Both the position numbers and the translations under genes were made by a program. DNA of 47,143 nucleotides from an uncultured Peptococcaceae bacterium. GTDB lineage: Bacteria; Bacillota; Peptococcia; Peptococcales; Peptococcaceae. The DNA lies in contig URZX01000020.1 of the NCBI GenBank assembly GCA_900552455.1, forward strand, positions 1 through 47,143, given 5' to 3'. Positions 15,331-24,414 of this stretch are shown in pieces. How positions within the stretch are numbered: the first letter of the stretch is position 1; every line of letters starts with the position of its first letter. The notes beneath the pieces are model-generated. The model made no database searches. It had not been told where the DNA came from and saw only the letters and a list, made by a program, of their open reading frames with translations.

Positions 15331-16119
15331 ATGAATATTGCACGCATCAAATACGATCAGCAGATCTACTACGCAGCGATCGACACGGAAAAAGACTGTG
15401 CGACGCTGATCGACGGGGATATTTTCGGGCGGGAGATTGTGCTGACGAACACGAGCCTGCCGCTGGACGACTGCACGCTTCTGGCGCCGGTGAAGCCACC
15501 GCATGTGTATGCGATCGGGCTGAATTACGCGGCGCATGTTGACGAATTTAAGCACATCGATCCAACGCGCGCCAATCCAGACGATCCGATCGCTTTTCTC
15601 TGCGCGACGACGGCGATCACCGGGCCAAATTCGCCGATCGTGATCAGCCGTCTGGATCACACGGTGGATTATGAAGGTGAGCTGGTGGCGGTGATCGGCC
15701 GCCGCTGCAGCCGTGTCAGCGAAGAGGAAGCGCTGGATTATGTGCTGGGCTACACCTGTGGCAACGATGTGTCGGACCGCACCTATCAGAATGCAGACAA
15801 GCAATGGCTGCGCGCCAAGAGCCAGCCAACCTATAAACCACTGGGGCCATGGATCGTCACAGACATCAAGGATCCACAAAATCTGGCGGTGCGCTCTTAT
15901 CTCAATGGTGAGCTGCGCCAGAATGGCAATTCCCAGCTGATGATTTTTTCGATCGCGCGCTTGATCGCGCATCTTTCGGCGTTCACCACGTTGGAGCCAG
16001 GCGATCTGATCTACAGCGGCACGCCGGCAGGCGTCGGCCATCTCGCGCCTGGCGACACGATCACTGTAGAGATCGAAGGCATCGGCACGCTGACGAACAC
16101 AGCCGTCGCTGGCGAATAA
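15331..16119 (+). CDS. Fumarylacetoacetate hydrolase family protein
   Basis: 262-residue FAH-superfamily enzyme, usually a metal-dependent hydrolase, isomerase or decarboxylase of 2-keto acids. Visible motifs: IGLNYAAHVDEF (about 62-73), the metal-binding DYEGELVAVIG (about 113-123), GNDVSDRTYQ, KSQPTYKPLGPW and the C-terminal YSGTPAGVGHL. The substrate is not determined by sequence; fumarylpyruvate hydrolase, oxaloacetate decarboxylase and HHDD isomerase are all possible. A GAGGAAGGGTGG stretch lies upstream of the ATG. It follows element 1 by 20 nt and ends in its own terminator, so its former promoter may have been displaced by the insertion. Confidence 0.88.
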   Translation: MNIARIKYDQQIYYAAIDTEKDCATLIDGDIFGREIVLTNTSLPLDDCTLLAPVKPPHVYAIGLNYAAHVDEFKHIDPTRANPDDPIAFLCATTAITGPNSPIVISRLDHTVDYEGELVAVIGRRCSRVSEEEALDYVLGYTCGNDVSDRTYQNADKQWLRAKSQPTYKPLGPWIVTDIKDPQNLAVRSYLNGELRQNGNSQLMIFSIARLIAHLSAFTTLEPGDLIYSGTPAGVGHLAPGDTITVEIEGIGTLTNTAVAGE

Positions 16120-16126
16120 TCATTTC

Positions 16127-16159
16127 CCGGCATCTGTTATGAGCAGATGCCGGTTTTTT
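16127..16159 (+). terminator. Terminator after the FAH-family gene
   Basis: Perfect 10-bp stem CCGGCATCTG / CAGATGCCGG, 7-nt loop and six T. Confidence 0.93.
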
Positions 16160-16246
16160 CGTGTGCGGGGGTGTCATTTTGCGGCGGCAGCGGGTATAAT
16201 AAAAGGTGCGAAAACTGCACACTCTCATTGAGAAAGGATGGGAACG

Positions 16247-17263
16247 ATGCTACTGAATATTGATCGTGAAGAAGATCTGCGGATGGCGGTGGATGCGCTG
16301 CGTGCAGGAAGGCTGGTGGCTTTTCCGACGGAGACGGTCTACGGCCTGGGCGCTGATGGCTTCAACGAAGAAGCGTGCCGCGCTGTGTATGCGGCGAAGG
16401 GACGCCCTTCGGACAATCCGCTGATCCTGCACATTGCTGATATGAGCGCGCTGCGTGATATTGCCGAAGACATCCCGGAAGCGGCGGTGGATCTGGCAGA
16501 GGCTTTCTGGCCAGGACCGCTGACGCTGGTGTTGAAAAAACGCCGGAATGTGTCGAGCGTGGTCTCTGGCGGGTTGGATACGGTGGCTGTGCGCATGCCG
16601 GACAACGATCTGGCGCGCAGGCTGATCCGGGCGCTGGGGCATCCGCTGGCGGGACCGAGCGCGAATCTGAGCGGGCATCCGTCGCCAACGCTGGCTGCGC
16701 ATGTGGAGCATGATTTTGGCGACCACATTGCCGGGGTTGTGGACGGCGGTCCGTGCCGCGTGGGGGTGGAATCGACGATCGTCGATCTGACGGTGCAGCC
16801 GTATGCGATCCTGCGTCCTGGCGGGATCCCACGCGAAAAGATCGAAGCGCTGATCGGTCTGGTGACGGAAGCGGCGCCGCTTGGCGACAGCGATGCGCCA
16901 AAGGCGCCGGGGATGAAATATCGCCACTACGCGCCTCAGGCGCCGGCGTATCTGCTCACTGGCGACGACCGCGCAGAAAAGATCCTGAAGCGTCTGGAAA
17001 CAGCGCCACGCCCTGTGGGCATGCTGATCGCTGACGAAACGCTGGCAGGCTTGGGAACGATCCCTGAGGATGTTTTTGTCTGGAACATGGGCAGCTTTGC
17101 CCATCCGGACGAGGCGGCGCACCGGCTCTTTGACGGGCTCCGTCGCATGGATGCCTATGGCGTCAAGGAGATCTACATCGATGCCTGGCCGCTTGCGGAT
17201 CTCGGCGAAGCGCTGATGAACCGCATTGGCAAAATGAGCCAGCCTTGGCCTGAGGAGGGCTGA
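16247..17263 (+). CDS. tsaC: L-threonylcarbamoyladenylate synthase (Sua5/TsaC type)
   Basis: 338-residue enzyme that makes threonylcarbamoyl-AMP for the t6A modification at tRNA position 37. The YrdC/Sua5 domain has AFPTETVYGLGA, KGRPSDNPLILHI and AGPSANLSGHPSPT. A C-terminal Sua5 domain (from about 235, after GMKYRHYAPQAP) makes it the long form. The ATG at 16247 is chosen because AAAGGA (16233-16238) is 8 nt upstream; the ATG at 16238 overlaps that site. A TATAAT at 16195-16200 is the likely -10. It leads the tsaC-ywlE-rpiB operon, an order close to ywlC-ywlE-ywlF of Bacillus subtilis. Confidence 0.94.
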   Translation: MLLNIDREEDLRMAVDALRAGRLVAFPTETVYGLGADGFNEEACRAVYAAKGRPSDNPLILHIADMSALRDIAEDIPEAAVDLAEAFWPGPLTLVLKKRRNVSSVVSGGLDTVAVRMPDNDLARRLIRALGHPLAGPSANLSGHPSPTLAAHVEHDFGDHIAGVVDGGPCRVGVESTIVDLTVQPYAILRPGGIPREKIEALIGLVTEAAPLGDSDAPKAPGMKYRHYAPQAPAYLLTGDDRAEKILKRLETAPRPVGMLIADETLAGLGTIPEDVFVWNMGSFAHPDEAAHRLFDGLRRMDAYGVKEIYIDAWPLADLGEALMNRIGKMSQPWPEEG

Positions 17264-17264
17264 G

Positions 17265-17690
17265 ATGGAGCTGCTCTTTGTCTGCGAAGGGAACACCTGC
17301 CGCAGCGCGATGGCAGAAAAGGTCGCACAGGCGCTCGCTGTCGAGGCTGGACTGGAAAATGTCCACGTGCGCTCAGCGGGCATAGCGGCTTTTCCAGGTG
17401 ACGGTGCAAAGCCGGAAGCGGTGCGCGTTTGCAGCGCGCATGGGCTGGATCTGTCTGAGCATCGCTCGCAGGCGCTGACGACGGATATGGTTGAAGCAGT
17501 GGAGCACATCTACACGATGACGCTCCTGCAGGCGGCACAGCTGCGCGCTATTTTGCCGCGCCAGGCAGCGAAGATCCAGCCGCTTTCGCCGGCGGGCGAG
17601 ATTGCCGATCCGCGCCGACCGGAAGATTATGACAGTGTATATGAACAGCTTGAGACGGCGCTCGGTGTGCGTCTCGCTGAATGGAAATGA
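17265..17690 (+). CDS. ywlE: Low-molecular-weight phosphatase, likely protein-arginine phosphatase (YwlE type)
   Basis: 141-residue LMW phosphatase with the P-loop CEGNTCRS at 7-14 (nucleophile Cys7, Arg13) and a DPRRPEDYD general-acid region (about 114-122). Thr11 occupies the position that in YwlE of Bacillus subtilis selects phospho-arginine over phospho-tyrosine. By that knowledge it more likely reverses McsB-type arginine phosphorylation; no mcsB is in this window. It begins 1 nt after tsaC, so co-transcription is certain, and lies 18 nt before rpiB. Confidence 0.85.
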   Translation: MELLFVCEGNTCRSAMAEKVAQALAVEAGLENVHVRSAGIAAFPGDGAKPEAVRVCSAHGLDLSEHRSQALTTDMVEAVEHIYTMTLLQAAQLRAILPRQAAKIQPLSPAGEIADPRRPEDYDSVYEQLETALGVRLAEWK

Positions 17691-17708
17691 GAAAAGGAGA
17701 AATGAACA

Positions 17709-18158
17709 ATGAAGATTGCATTAGGCTCTGACCACGGTGGTTTTGATTTCAAAAGCGCCATCAAGGAACATTTGCAGACCCTCGGCCACGAGGTGATCGA
17801 TTTTGGCACAGACAGCCACGAATCCTGCGACTATCCGCTGATCGCTGAACCGGCAGCGCGCGCTGTTGCAAGCGGTGAATGCGACCGCGGCATCCTCGTC
17901 TGCGGCACAGGCATTGGTATCGGCATCGCTGCCAACAAGGTGCCTGGCATCCGCGCGGCGCTCTGCCACGATACCTTCTCTGCCCGCGCTAGCCGCAACC
18001 ACAACAACGCCAACATCCTCACCATGGGCCAGCGCGTCATTGGCGAAGGGTTGGCGCTGGATATTGTCGATGTCTGGCTGGAAAGCGAATTTGACGGCGG
18101 CCGTCACGAACGCCGTGTGAACGAAATTAGTGACATTGAAAAGAAAGTCGGCGAATAA
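17709..18158 (+). CDS. rpiB: Ribose-5-phosphate isomerase B
   Basis: 149-residue RpiB/LacAB-family isomerase interconverting ribose 5-phosphate and ribulose 5-phosphate in the pentose phosphate pathway. SDHGGFDFK (7-15), the catalytic Cys65 in VCGTGIGIG, and SRNHNNANILTMGQR are diagnostic. An AAAAGGAG ribosome-binding site precedes it. Last gene of the tsaC-ywlE-rpiB unit; no clear terminator was found before the next promoter. Confidence 0.95.
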   Translation: MKIALGSDHGGFDFKSAIKEHLQTLGHEVIDFGTDSHESCDYPLIAEPAARAVASGECDRGILVCGTGIGIGIAANKVPGIRAALCHDTFSARASRNHNNANILTMGQRVIGEGLALDIVDVWLESEFDGGRHERRVNEISDIEKKVGE

Positions 18159-18254
18159 TTCCCAGCGCCATCGGTCAATGATGACAAGCTGGTGAAGAGC
18201 TGGTGACAGAGCAATAACAATCTGGTCAGCAGCCGTGAATTTGCCGCTTTTCTG

Positions 18255-18302
18255 TGCTATAATCGTAATTAGTTTAGAAGAATTTGAATTAAACTAAGGA
18301 GG
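18255..18302 (+). promoter_or_regulatory. Extended -10 promoter and leader hairpin of the secreted 585-residue protein
   Basis: TGC followed by TATAAT (18258-18263) gives an extended -10. About 6 nt later a perfect inverted repeat TTAGTTTA (18269-18276) / TAAACTAA (18290-18297) forms a hairpin near the 5' end of the predicted mRNA; its last two bases enter the AAGGAGG ribosome-binding site (18296-18302). Either an operator or a 5' stabilising structure. Confidence 0.5.
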
Positions 18303-18312
18303 GATTTGTAAC

Positions 18313-20070
18313 ATGAAGAAAAAATTGGTAGCCCTCGTGGCTCTGGCCGCGATGGTGCTCAGTATGCTGCCGGTGGCAGCGTTCGCCGATAATACGACAA
18401 CGCCGGCGAAAGATATCAACATCTATGTGACAGGGTACGACAGCAATGTATCTGGTCAGGATGTATCTGTCAGCATTACCGGGAAAGATCTGAAAGTTGG
18501 CATGGCCGTTTACTGGCGCGTGGACAATGTTTCGGAATTTGAATATCTTGGCGATATTACAAAAACGACTGGTCAGAATAATTTCTACATCAAAAAAGCT
18601 GACATTCCAGAGCTCTCCAGTGCGGATGCCAATGATCTGACGATCGCTGTTATGGACGATGATCTAAACCGTCTGGCTTTGGAAAGCTTTGAAAAAGAAG
18701 TGCTTCCTGTTGCGCCAAGCTCCATGAAGATCACTGTTGACACCAAAGGCGGGACGTCGAATCGCACCTTCACTGTGACATTTGACGATGACTATGTCAT
18801 GGGCGAAAACGACGAGCTCGCTTACCAGCAGTATGACAAGGACGGCGATGCTGTTCCTGGCACCAACACAAAATATGTTGACATCACATCTGTCAAGGAT
18901 GGAAAATTTACGTTCACCGAGAGCTTTGACGAAGACACCGCCAGCGTCAAATTTACCTTTGAACGCAATGGTGTTGCCGACAAAGATCTGACTGCCACCG
19001 TCAAGCTCGAATCGCCTTATGGTGAATTCAAGGAATTGGTGCTTGATTTTGGTACGACGGTGATAAAACAGGGCGAAACCCTGACTGGTAAACTGTATTA
19101 TGTGAATACCGACGGCAAACGTACGGATATCACCGACGAAGCAGACAGCTACAACGTTGTCACGACGGACAGCGATGCGCTCGAATCCAGTAACAGTCCT
19201 GATACTCCAACAGTCACCATTGCTGATGATGCAACACTTGGCTCGAAAGTCAATATCCTGGCATTCTATAACAATAAGCCTGTAAATGCATCGCTCACCG
19301 TTATTGATGACGCTGAGCCTGGCAAGGTGAAAATGAACATTACAAGTGGCAGCATTGTCACTGAAAAAGAAGATCAGATTGGTGTCGCTTTCACCTTATT
19401 GGATGATAATGGAAAAACCATGAAGCTGAGTTTCCGTCCAACGAATGTCGATATCCGCTGGATCGATTCTTCTGTCAGTGATCCTGGATTTTCTGTTATT
19501 GCGACAGACGGTACCACGACACTTCTGCAGACCAAAGGCGTGCTCAACACGGCGCTGGCTTGCAAAAAGCCTTGCACCGGGAAGTTTGAGATCACCTTCA
19601 CTGACGACAAAGGTCATGCGTACCAGGTTGTCAGCGATACCTTTACCTTCAAAGATCCAGATACTGAGCCGGAAGGCGCTGAAAAAGTCGTTGTAACGAT
19701 CGGCTCCACCACCATGCAGGTGGATGGCAAGAACAAAACCATCATCGCGCCACCGATCGTCGACAATGGCCGCACCTATGTGCCACTGCGCGCGATCAGT
19801 GAAGCATTTGGCGCTACAGTTGACTGGAAGCAGGCGACCAACCTCATCACCATCGACCGTGGCGACACCCACATTGTCATGACGCCATACAAGCTGGCCT
19901 ATACGCTCAACGATCAGGAAAAAATGATGGACGTTGCGCCATATATTTCCAACGCTTACGCCAGCACGATGGTGCCGGTTCGTTTCATTGCCGATGCTTT
20001 CGGCTTTGACAGCATTCCTGAGTACAATGCCGACAACACGACTCGTGCCGTCACCTTCACTGTAAAATAA
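18313..20070 (+). CDS. Large secreted protein with C-terminal copper-amine-oxidase-like domain
   Basis: 585-residue exported protein. Signal peptide at about 1-26 (AAFA-D). The middle (about 30-450) is rich in beta-prone, Thr/Asp/Val sequence and looks like several Ig-like modules, without an enzymatic motif I recognise. The C-terminal 130 residues are a CuAO-N-type domain: DNGRTYVPLRAISEAFGATV, then ASTMVPVRFIADAFGFD. In Bacillota such domains occur on many surface proteins and may serve in wall attachment; copper oxidase activity is not expected. It has a very strong AAGGAGG site, its own promoter and terminator. Abundant envelope or S-layer-like protein is possible but unproven. Confidence 0.78.
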   Translation: MKKKLVALVALAAMVLSMLPVAAFADNTTTPAKDINIYVTGYDSNVSGQDVSVSITGKDLKVGMAVYWRVDNVSEFEYLGDITKTTGQNNFYIKKADIPELSSADANDLTIAVMDDDLNRLALESFEKEVLPVAPSSMKITVDTKGGTSNRTFTVTFDDDYVMGENDELAYQQYDKDGDAVPGTNTKYVDITSVKDGKFTFTESFDEDTASVKFTFERNGVADKDLTATVKLESPYGEFKELVLDFGTTVIKQGETLTGKLYYVNTDGKRTDITDEADSYNVVTTDSDALESSNSPDTPTVTIADDATLGSKVNILAFYNNKPVNASLTVIDDAEPGKVKMNITSGSIVTEKEDQIGVAFTLLDDNGKTMKLSFRPTNVDIRWIDSSVSDPGFSVIATDGTTTLLQTKGVLNTALACKKPCTGKFEITFTDDKGHAYQVVSDTFTFKDPDTEPEGAEKVVVTIGSTTMQVDGKNKTIIAPPIVDNGRTYVPLRAISEAFGATVDWKQATNLITIDRGDTHIVMTPYKLAYTLNDQEKMMDVAPYISNAYASTMVPVRFIADAFGFDSIPEYNADNTTRAVTFTVK

Positions 20071-20083
20071 TCACACAGATTTC

Positions 20084-20121
20084 ATCCCCGAAAGCACTGG
20101 CGCTTTCGGGGATTGTTTGTT
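20084..20121 (+). terminator. Terminator after the 585-residue secreted protein
   Basis: 12-bp stem ATCCCCGAAAGC / GCTTTCGGGGAT with a 6-nt loop, followed by TGTTTGTT. Confidence 0.88.
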
Positions 20122-20154
20122 ATGCTGAGTTTATGAGCGAAAGGAGGTGCGGCG

Positions 20155-21039
20155 ATGCATGATATCTGGAATCCCTGGCACGGCTGTGTGAAGGTGAGCG
20201 AAGGCTGCGCCCATTGTTACATGTATTATCTCGACAAAGTACGCGGTCAGGCAGATGGCTCGGAGATCTATCGCACGGCGAATATGCGCTACCCGTTGGC
20301 GAAGGATCGGAACGGCAATTACAAGATCCGTCCGGGCGAGATGCTGCGTGTCTGCATGACGAGCGATTTCTTTCTCGCAGAAGCGGACGTCTGGCGCGAC
20401 GAAGCCTGGGCGGTGATGCGTGCGCGGCCGGATGTGGTCTTTTTTCTGCTGACGAAGCGACCGGAGCGCGTGCGTGACCATCTGCCGGCGGATTGGGGCG
20501 ATGGCTGGGAGAATGTCTTCTTCAATGTCACCTGTGAAAATCAGCGCCGCGCCGACGAGCGTCTGCTTTACCTGCTCGAGCTGCCGTTCAAGCACAAGGG
20601 CGTGATGTGTGCGCCGTTCATCGGGCCGGTTTCGTTGGCAAAAGCGCTCGCATCCGGTCAGATCGAGCAGGTGATCTGCGGTGGCGAAAACTATGACGGC
20701 GCCCGGCCTTGCCATTTTGAATGGGTACAGGCATTGCGCGCAGAATGCGTGGCGGCAGATGTGACGTTTAATTTTATCGAGACTGGCACGGTCTTTGTCA
20801 AGGACGGGCGTACTTACCGCATGCCATCGAAACGGCTGCAGAGCCGCATGGCGTATAAGAGCGGTATGAATTATCAGGGCCGCCCCCTCTATTTTGATCT
20901 GCGCGATCCTCTTGGCTGGCCGATCCCTGAGGAGGACCGCTATCACCCTGGCTATGGTCCGCATTGCGAAGAATGCGCGACGCGGCTCACCTGCAACGGC
21001 TGTGCAGATTGTGGCGCGTGTGAGCGCAGATCTGTTTGA
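20155..21039 (+). CDS. DUF5131 (phage Gp37/Gp68-like) protein with extra Cys cluster
   Basis: 294-residue protein of the DUF5131 family, named for mycobacteriophage Gp37/Gp68. The N-terminal WNPWHGCVKVSEGCAHCYMY gives Cys11, Cys18 and Cys21, a C-x6-C-x2-C pattern that resembles radical-SAM cluster sites. Conserved LRVCMTSDFF and FLLTKRPERV follow. A second group near the end (Cys271, 274, 280, 283, 286, 289) could bind another Fe-S cluster or zinc; I do not know whether the whole family has it. Function is unknown. AAAGGAGGTG is an ideal ribosome-binding site. It is monocistronic between two terminators, with no phage genes nearby. Confidence 0.8.
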   Translation: MHDIWNPWHGCVKVSEGCAHCYMYYLDKVRGQADGSEIYRTANMRYPLAKDRNGNYKIRPGEMLRVCMTSDFFLAEADVWRDEAWAVMRARPDVVFFLLTKRPERVRDHLPADWGDGWENVFFNVTCENQRRADERLLYLLELPFKHKGVMCAPFIGPVSLAKALASGQIEQVICGGENYDGARPCHFEWVQALRAECVAADVTFNFIETGTVFVKDGRTYRMPSKRLQSRMAYKSGMNYQGRPLYFDLRDPLGWPIPEEDRYHPGYGPHCEECATRLTCNGCADCGACERRSV

Positions 21040-21069
21040 CTGGGAGAGAAATTTCCCAGTTTTTTTATT
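21039..21069 (+). terminator. Terminator after the DUF5131 gene
   Basis: ACTGGGA / TCCCAGT stem (21039-21045, 21054-21060), beginning at the last base of the stop codon, with a run of seven T. Confidence 0.88.
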
Positions 21070-21146
21070 GGTGGAGCGTCGGCTATTCTCAAGGCTGGAA
21101 AAACGTGATAAACTAGGGAGAGATTATTGAGAAACGAGGGATGAAC

Positions 21147-22505
21147 ATGAGTGTGAGCGATACGATCGCAGCAGTGATCACGGCGCCTGGGCGTGCAGCG
21201 GTGGGCATTATCCGTGTCAGCGGACCGGAGGCTGTGGAAATGGCTGCGGAGGTTTACGAAGGGCGCGCAGATCTGCGCACGGCGCAGACGCACACGATCC
21301 ATTACGGCTGGGTGGTCGACGCAGGGCGGCGCATCGATGAAGCGCTGTTTCTTTTGATGCGATCGCCGGCGAGCTACACTGGCGAGGACGTGGTGGAGAT
21401 CCAATGCCACGGTGGCACAGTCTCCACGCAGGAGATCCTGCGTCTGTTGCTGCGCAAGGGCGCGCGCTTGGCAGATGCCGGCGAGTTCACAAAGCGGGCG
21501 TTCATCAATGGCAAGCTCGATCTGACGCGTGCCGAGGCAGTGATGGATATCGTTGACGCAGAAAGCGACGCGGCGCTGGCGCAGGCAGTCGCGCAAAAGA
21601 GCGGGCTTCTGGAAACGCGCATCCGCGATGCGCGCGAGCGTGTGCTGGAACTTGTGGCGTTCATCCAGGCGGATCTCGACTATCCGGAGGACGATATCGA
21701 GCGTCTCACAGATGACGAGCTGGCGGTGCGCGTTGGCGATGTGCGCGCAGATCTGGCGATTTTGATCGCCACGGCGCAGCGCGGGCGCATCTATCGCGAG
21801 GGCATCAAGATGGTGATCATAGGCGCGCCTAATGTGGGCAAGTCGAGCCTGCTGAACGCGCTACTCGGCCGTGATCGCGCGATCGTTACGGATATTGCAG
21901 GAACGACGCGCGATGTTGTCACGGAGCATCTGACGATCCACGGTGTGCCGGTGGAGATCCTCGACACGGCCGGCATTCGCGCGACCGACGACGCGATCGA
22001 AGCGATCGGCGTGGAGCGTGCGCAGGCAGCGAGCCAGGAAGCGGATCTGGTGCTCTATGTGATCGATGCGAGCAAGGGCGTCGCAGAAGCGGATCTGGAA
22101 AATTTAAGAGCACTTTCTGGCAAAGTAGTGCTCTTATTAGCAAATAAGAGCGATCTGGCGCCGCAAGCTGTGCTGCCGGAGGAATGGCAGGTGGTGCGCA
22201 CCTGCGCCAAGCATGGCGACGGCATCGCAGAGCTGGAAGATGCGATCGCGGGGCGCATTCTTTCAGACGCACGCGTGGGCACGGGAGATGCGGCTGTTGT
22301 CTCGAACGCGCGGCATCTGGCGCTGCTCGAACGCTGCAAAGGCGATCTCGAGAGCTTCCTCGATGGGCTGGAGATGGGAATGAGCAAGGATATCCTGGTC
22401 ATCGATCTGCAGAACGCCTGGGAAAATCTCGGGCTGATTACCGGCGATACGGCGTCGGAAGATCTCATCGATACGATCTTTTCAAAATTCTGTTTAGGAA
22501 AATAG
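21147..22505 (+). CDS. mnmE: tRNA-5-carboxymethylaminomethyl-2-thiouridine GTPase MnmE
   Basis: 452-residue GTPase that with MnmG modifies the wobble uridine of several tRNAs. An N-terminal TrmE domain binds formyl-folate. The inserted G domain has G1 GAPNVGKSS (226-234), G2/G3 with DTAGIR and G4 NKSD. The C-terminal motif is CLGK, where CIGK is usual. ATG 21147 is preferred: GAGGG abuts ATG 21141 but is 6 nt from 21147. The codons from 22101 to 22140 are AT-rich and contain a 10-bp inverted repeat, unlike the rest of the gene. mnmG follows after 13 nt. Confidence 0.96.
   Translation: MSVSDTIAAVITAPGRAAVGIIRVSGPEAVEMAAEVYEGRADLRTAQTHTIHYGWVVDAGRRIDEALFLLMRSPASYTGEDVVEIQCHGGTVSTQEILRLLLRKGARLADAGEFTKRAFINGKLDLTRAEAVMDIVDAESDAALAQAVAQKSGLLETRIRDARERVLELVAFIQADLDYPEDDIERLTDDELAVRVGDVRADLAILIATAQRGRIYREGIKMVIIGAPNVGKSSLLNALLGRDRAIVTDIAGTTRDVVTEHLTIHGVPVEILDTAGIRATDDAIEAIGVERAQAASQEADLVLYVIDASKGVAEADLENLRALSGKVVLLLANKSDLAPQAVLPEEWQVVRTCAKHGDGIAELEDAIAGRILSDARVGTGDAAVVSNARHLALLERCKGDLESFLDGLEMGMSKDILVIDLQNAWENLGLITGDTASEDLIDTIFSKFCLGK
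22104..22138. repeat. Inverted repeat inside mnmE, shared with the DUF951 terminator
   Basis: TAAGAGCACT (22105-22114) and AGTGCTCTTA (22127-22136) form a perfect 10-bp inverted repeat within codons for [15 protein letters not shown], written with TTA, AGA and GTA codons that are rare in this gene. The same two arms, in swapped order, make the terminator at 32607-32637. Confidence 0.6.
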
Positions 22506-22518
22506 GAGCACTTTTATT

Positions 22519-24414
22519 ATGGAACGAATATACGATTATCCGAAGAGCTACGATGTCATCGTCGTCGGTGGCGGGCACGCTGGCTGTGAGGCTGCACTGG
22601 CCTGTGCGACGATGGGCCATGAAACGCTGCTCTGCACGATTAGCCTCGACCACATCGCGCTCTTGCCCTGCAATCCATCGATCGGCGGGCCGGCAAAGGC
22701 GCATCTTGTGCGCGAGCTGGATGCGCTCGGCGGCGCTATGGGTGAGGTGGCGGACGAATGTCTGATCCAGATGCGTGTGCTCAATACGTCCAAGGGACCG
22801 GCGGTCCATTCGCTGCGCGCGCAAATGGACAAGGAGCTTTATCGCCGCACGATGACGGAGCGACTGGAGCGCACTGAGCATCTCACGATCAAGCAGTTTA
22901 TCGCCGAAGAGCTGCTGCTCGAAAATGGCGAGGTCCGCGGTGTCATCGATCATACCGGCGTGGCCTATTATGCCAAGCGTGTGATTCTCTGCACAGGAAC
23001 CTATCTCAAGAGCCGCGTCATCATCGGCGAATACAGTGAGAACGCCGGCCCTCAGGGGCAGCTGCCGGCGAACAAACTCTCAGAAAGTCTTCGCGCGGCG
23101 GGATTCGACGTGGTGCGTTTCAAAACTGGCACACCGGCGCGCGTGGACGTGCGCAGCGTCGATTTTTCCAAGATGGAGGTGCAGCCATCCGACGCCAACG
23201 AGCAGCATTTCTCTTTCTGGCACGACCACGATTACGACAACGGCCTGGAAAAGGTGAGCTGCCACCTCACCTACACCAACGCAGAGACCCACGCCATCAT
23301 CCGTGCCAATCTCGACCGCTCTCCCCTCTACTCGGGCTTTATCGAAGGCACAGGTCCACGCTATTGCCCGTCGATCGAAGACAAGGTGGTGCGTTTTTCC
23401 GACAAGAGCCGCCATCAGCTGTTCATCGAGCCGGAAGGATTGGGCACGACGGAGCTCTATGTGCAGGGATTTTCTTCCAGCCTGCCGATGGACGTGCAGC
23501 TGAAGATGATCCACACGCTGCCTGGACTGGAAACGTGCGAGGTCATGCGTCCGGCGTACGCCATCGAGTACGATCTGGTCGATCCCCAGGAGCTGCGTCC
23601 AAGCTTGGAGACGAAGCGCGTGCGCGGACTTTATTGCGCGGGACAGATCAACGGCACTTCGGGCTATGAGGAAGCAGCGGCGCAGGGGCTCATCGCTGGT
23701 ATCAACGCGAGCCTGTCGCTGCGCGGGCGCGAGCCGCTGGTGCTGGGGCGCCATGAAGCGTACATCGGCGTGCTCATTGACGATCTTGTGATCAAGGGCA
23801 CGAACGAGCCTTATCGCATGCTGACGAGCCGTTGTGAGTATCGCCTGCTCCTGCGCGAGGACAATGCCGATCGTCGCCTCTGCGAATATGGCCACGACGT
23901 CGGCCTGCTTTCCGATAAAAAATATGCGCGCTACAAGGCGCGCTGGGCAGCGATCGAAACAGAGATCAAGCGCCTGAACGAAACGACCGTGCATCCGGAT
24001 GCTGTTGCGGCGATGCTCCAGGCCTGTGGCAGCGAGCCACTGCGCCAGGCGACAACCCTCGCGCATCTTCTGAAACGGCCGATGCTCCATTATGCCGATC
24101 TGCTGCAGCATGGCTTTGGCGACGACGTTTTGGCGCCGGAAGTGACCAGCGAGGTGGAGATCATCATCAAATACGAAGGCTATATCGTCAAGCAGCGCGA
24201 ACAGGTGGCGCGTTCGGCCAAGCTCGAAAGCCGCCGGCTGCCAGAGGATATTGACTACAGCGAGGTGTCAAATCTGCGCCTGGAAGCGCGTCAGAAGCTT
24301 GAAGCGGTGCGTCCCGAGACAGTCGGCCAGGCGAGCCGCATTTCCGGCGTCAATCCGGCGGATATCACTGCGCTGCTGGTTTGGCTGGAGCACACACGGA
24401 GGGCTGCGCAATGA
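22519..24414 (+). CDS. mnmG: tRNA uridine-5-carboxymethylaminomethyl modification enzyme MnmG (GidA)
   Basis: 631-residue FAD enzyme, partner of MnmE in cmnm5/nm5 modification of wobble U34. The FAD-binding motif [12 protein letters not shown] is at about 15-26. Family blocks [50 protein letters not shown] and [20 protein letters not shown] are intact. Length is standard. AGGAG (22504-22508) overlaps the mnmE stop codon. Its TGA overlaps the rsmG ATG (ATGA), so the three genes form one operon. Confidence 0.97.
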   Translation: MERIYDYPKSYDVIVVGGGHAGCEAALACATMGHETLLCTISLDHIALLPCNPSIGGPAKAHLVRELDALGGAMGEVADECLIQMRVLNTSKGPAVHSLRAQMDKELYRRTMTERLERTEHLTIKQFIAEELLLENGEVRGVIDHTGVAYYAKRVILCTGTYLKSRVIIGEYSENAGPQGQLPANKLSESLRAAGFDVVRFKTGTPARVDVRSVDFSKMEVQPSDANEQHFSFWHDHDYDNGLEKVSCHLTYTNAETHAIIRANLDRSPLYSGFIEGTGPRYCPSIEDKVVRFSDKSRHQLFIEPEGLGTTELYVQGFSSSLPMDVQLKMIHTLPGLETCEVMRPAYAIEYDLVDPQELRPSLETKRVRGLYCAGQINGTSGYEEAAAQGLIAGINASLSLRGREPLVLGRHEAYIGVLIDDLVIKGTNEPYRMLTSRCEYRLLLREDNADRRLCEYGHDVGLLSDKKYARYKARWAAIETEIKRLNETTVHPDAVAAMLQACGSEPLRQATTLAHLLKRPMLHYADLLQHGFGDDVLAPEVTSEVEIIIKYEGYIVKQREQVARSAKLESRRLPEDIDYSEVSNLRLEARQKLEAVRPETVGQASRISGVNPADITALLVWLEHTRRAAQ

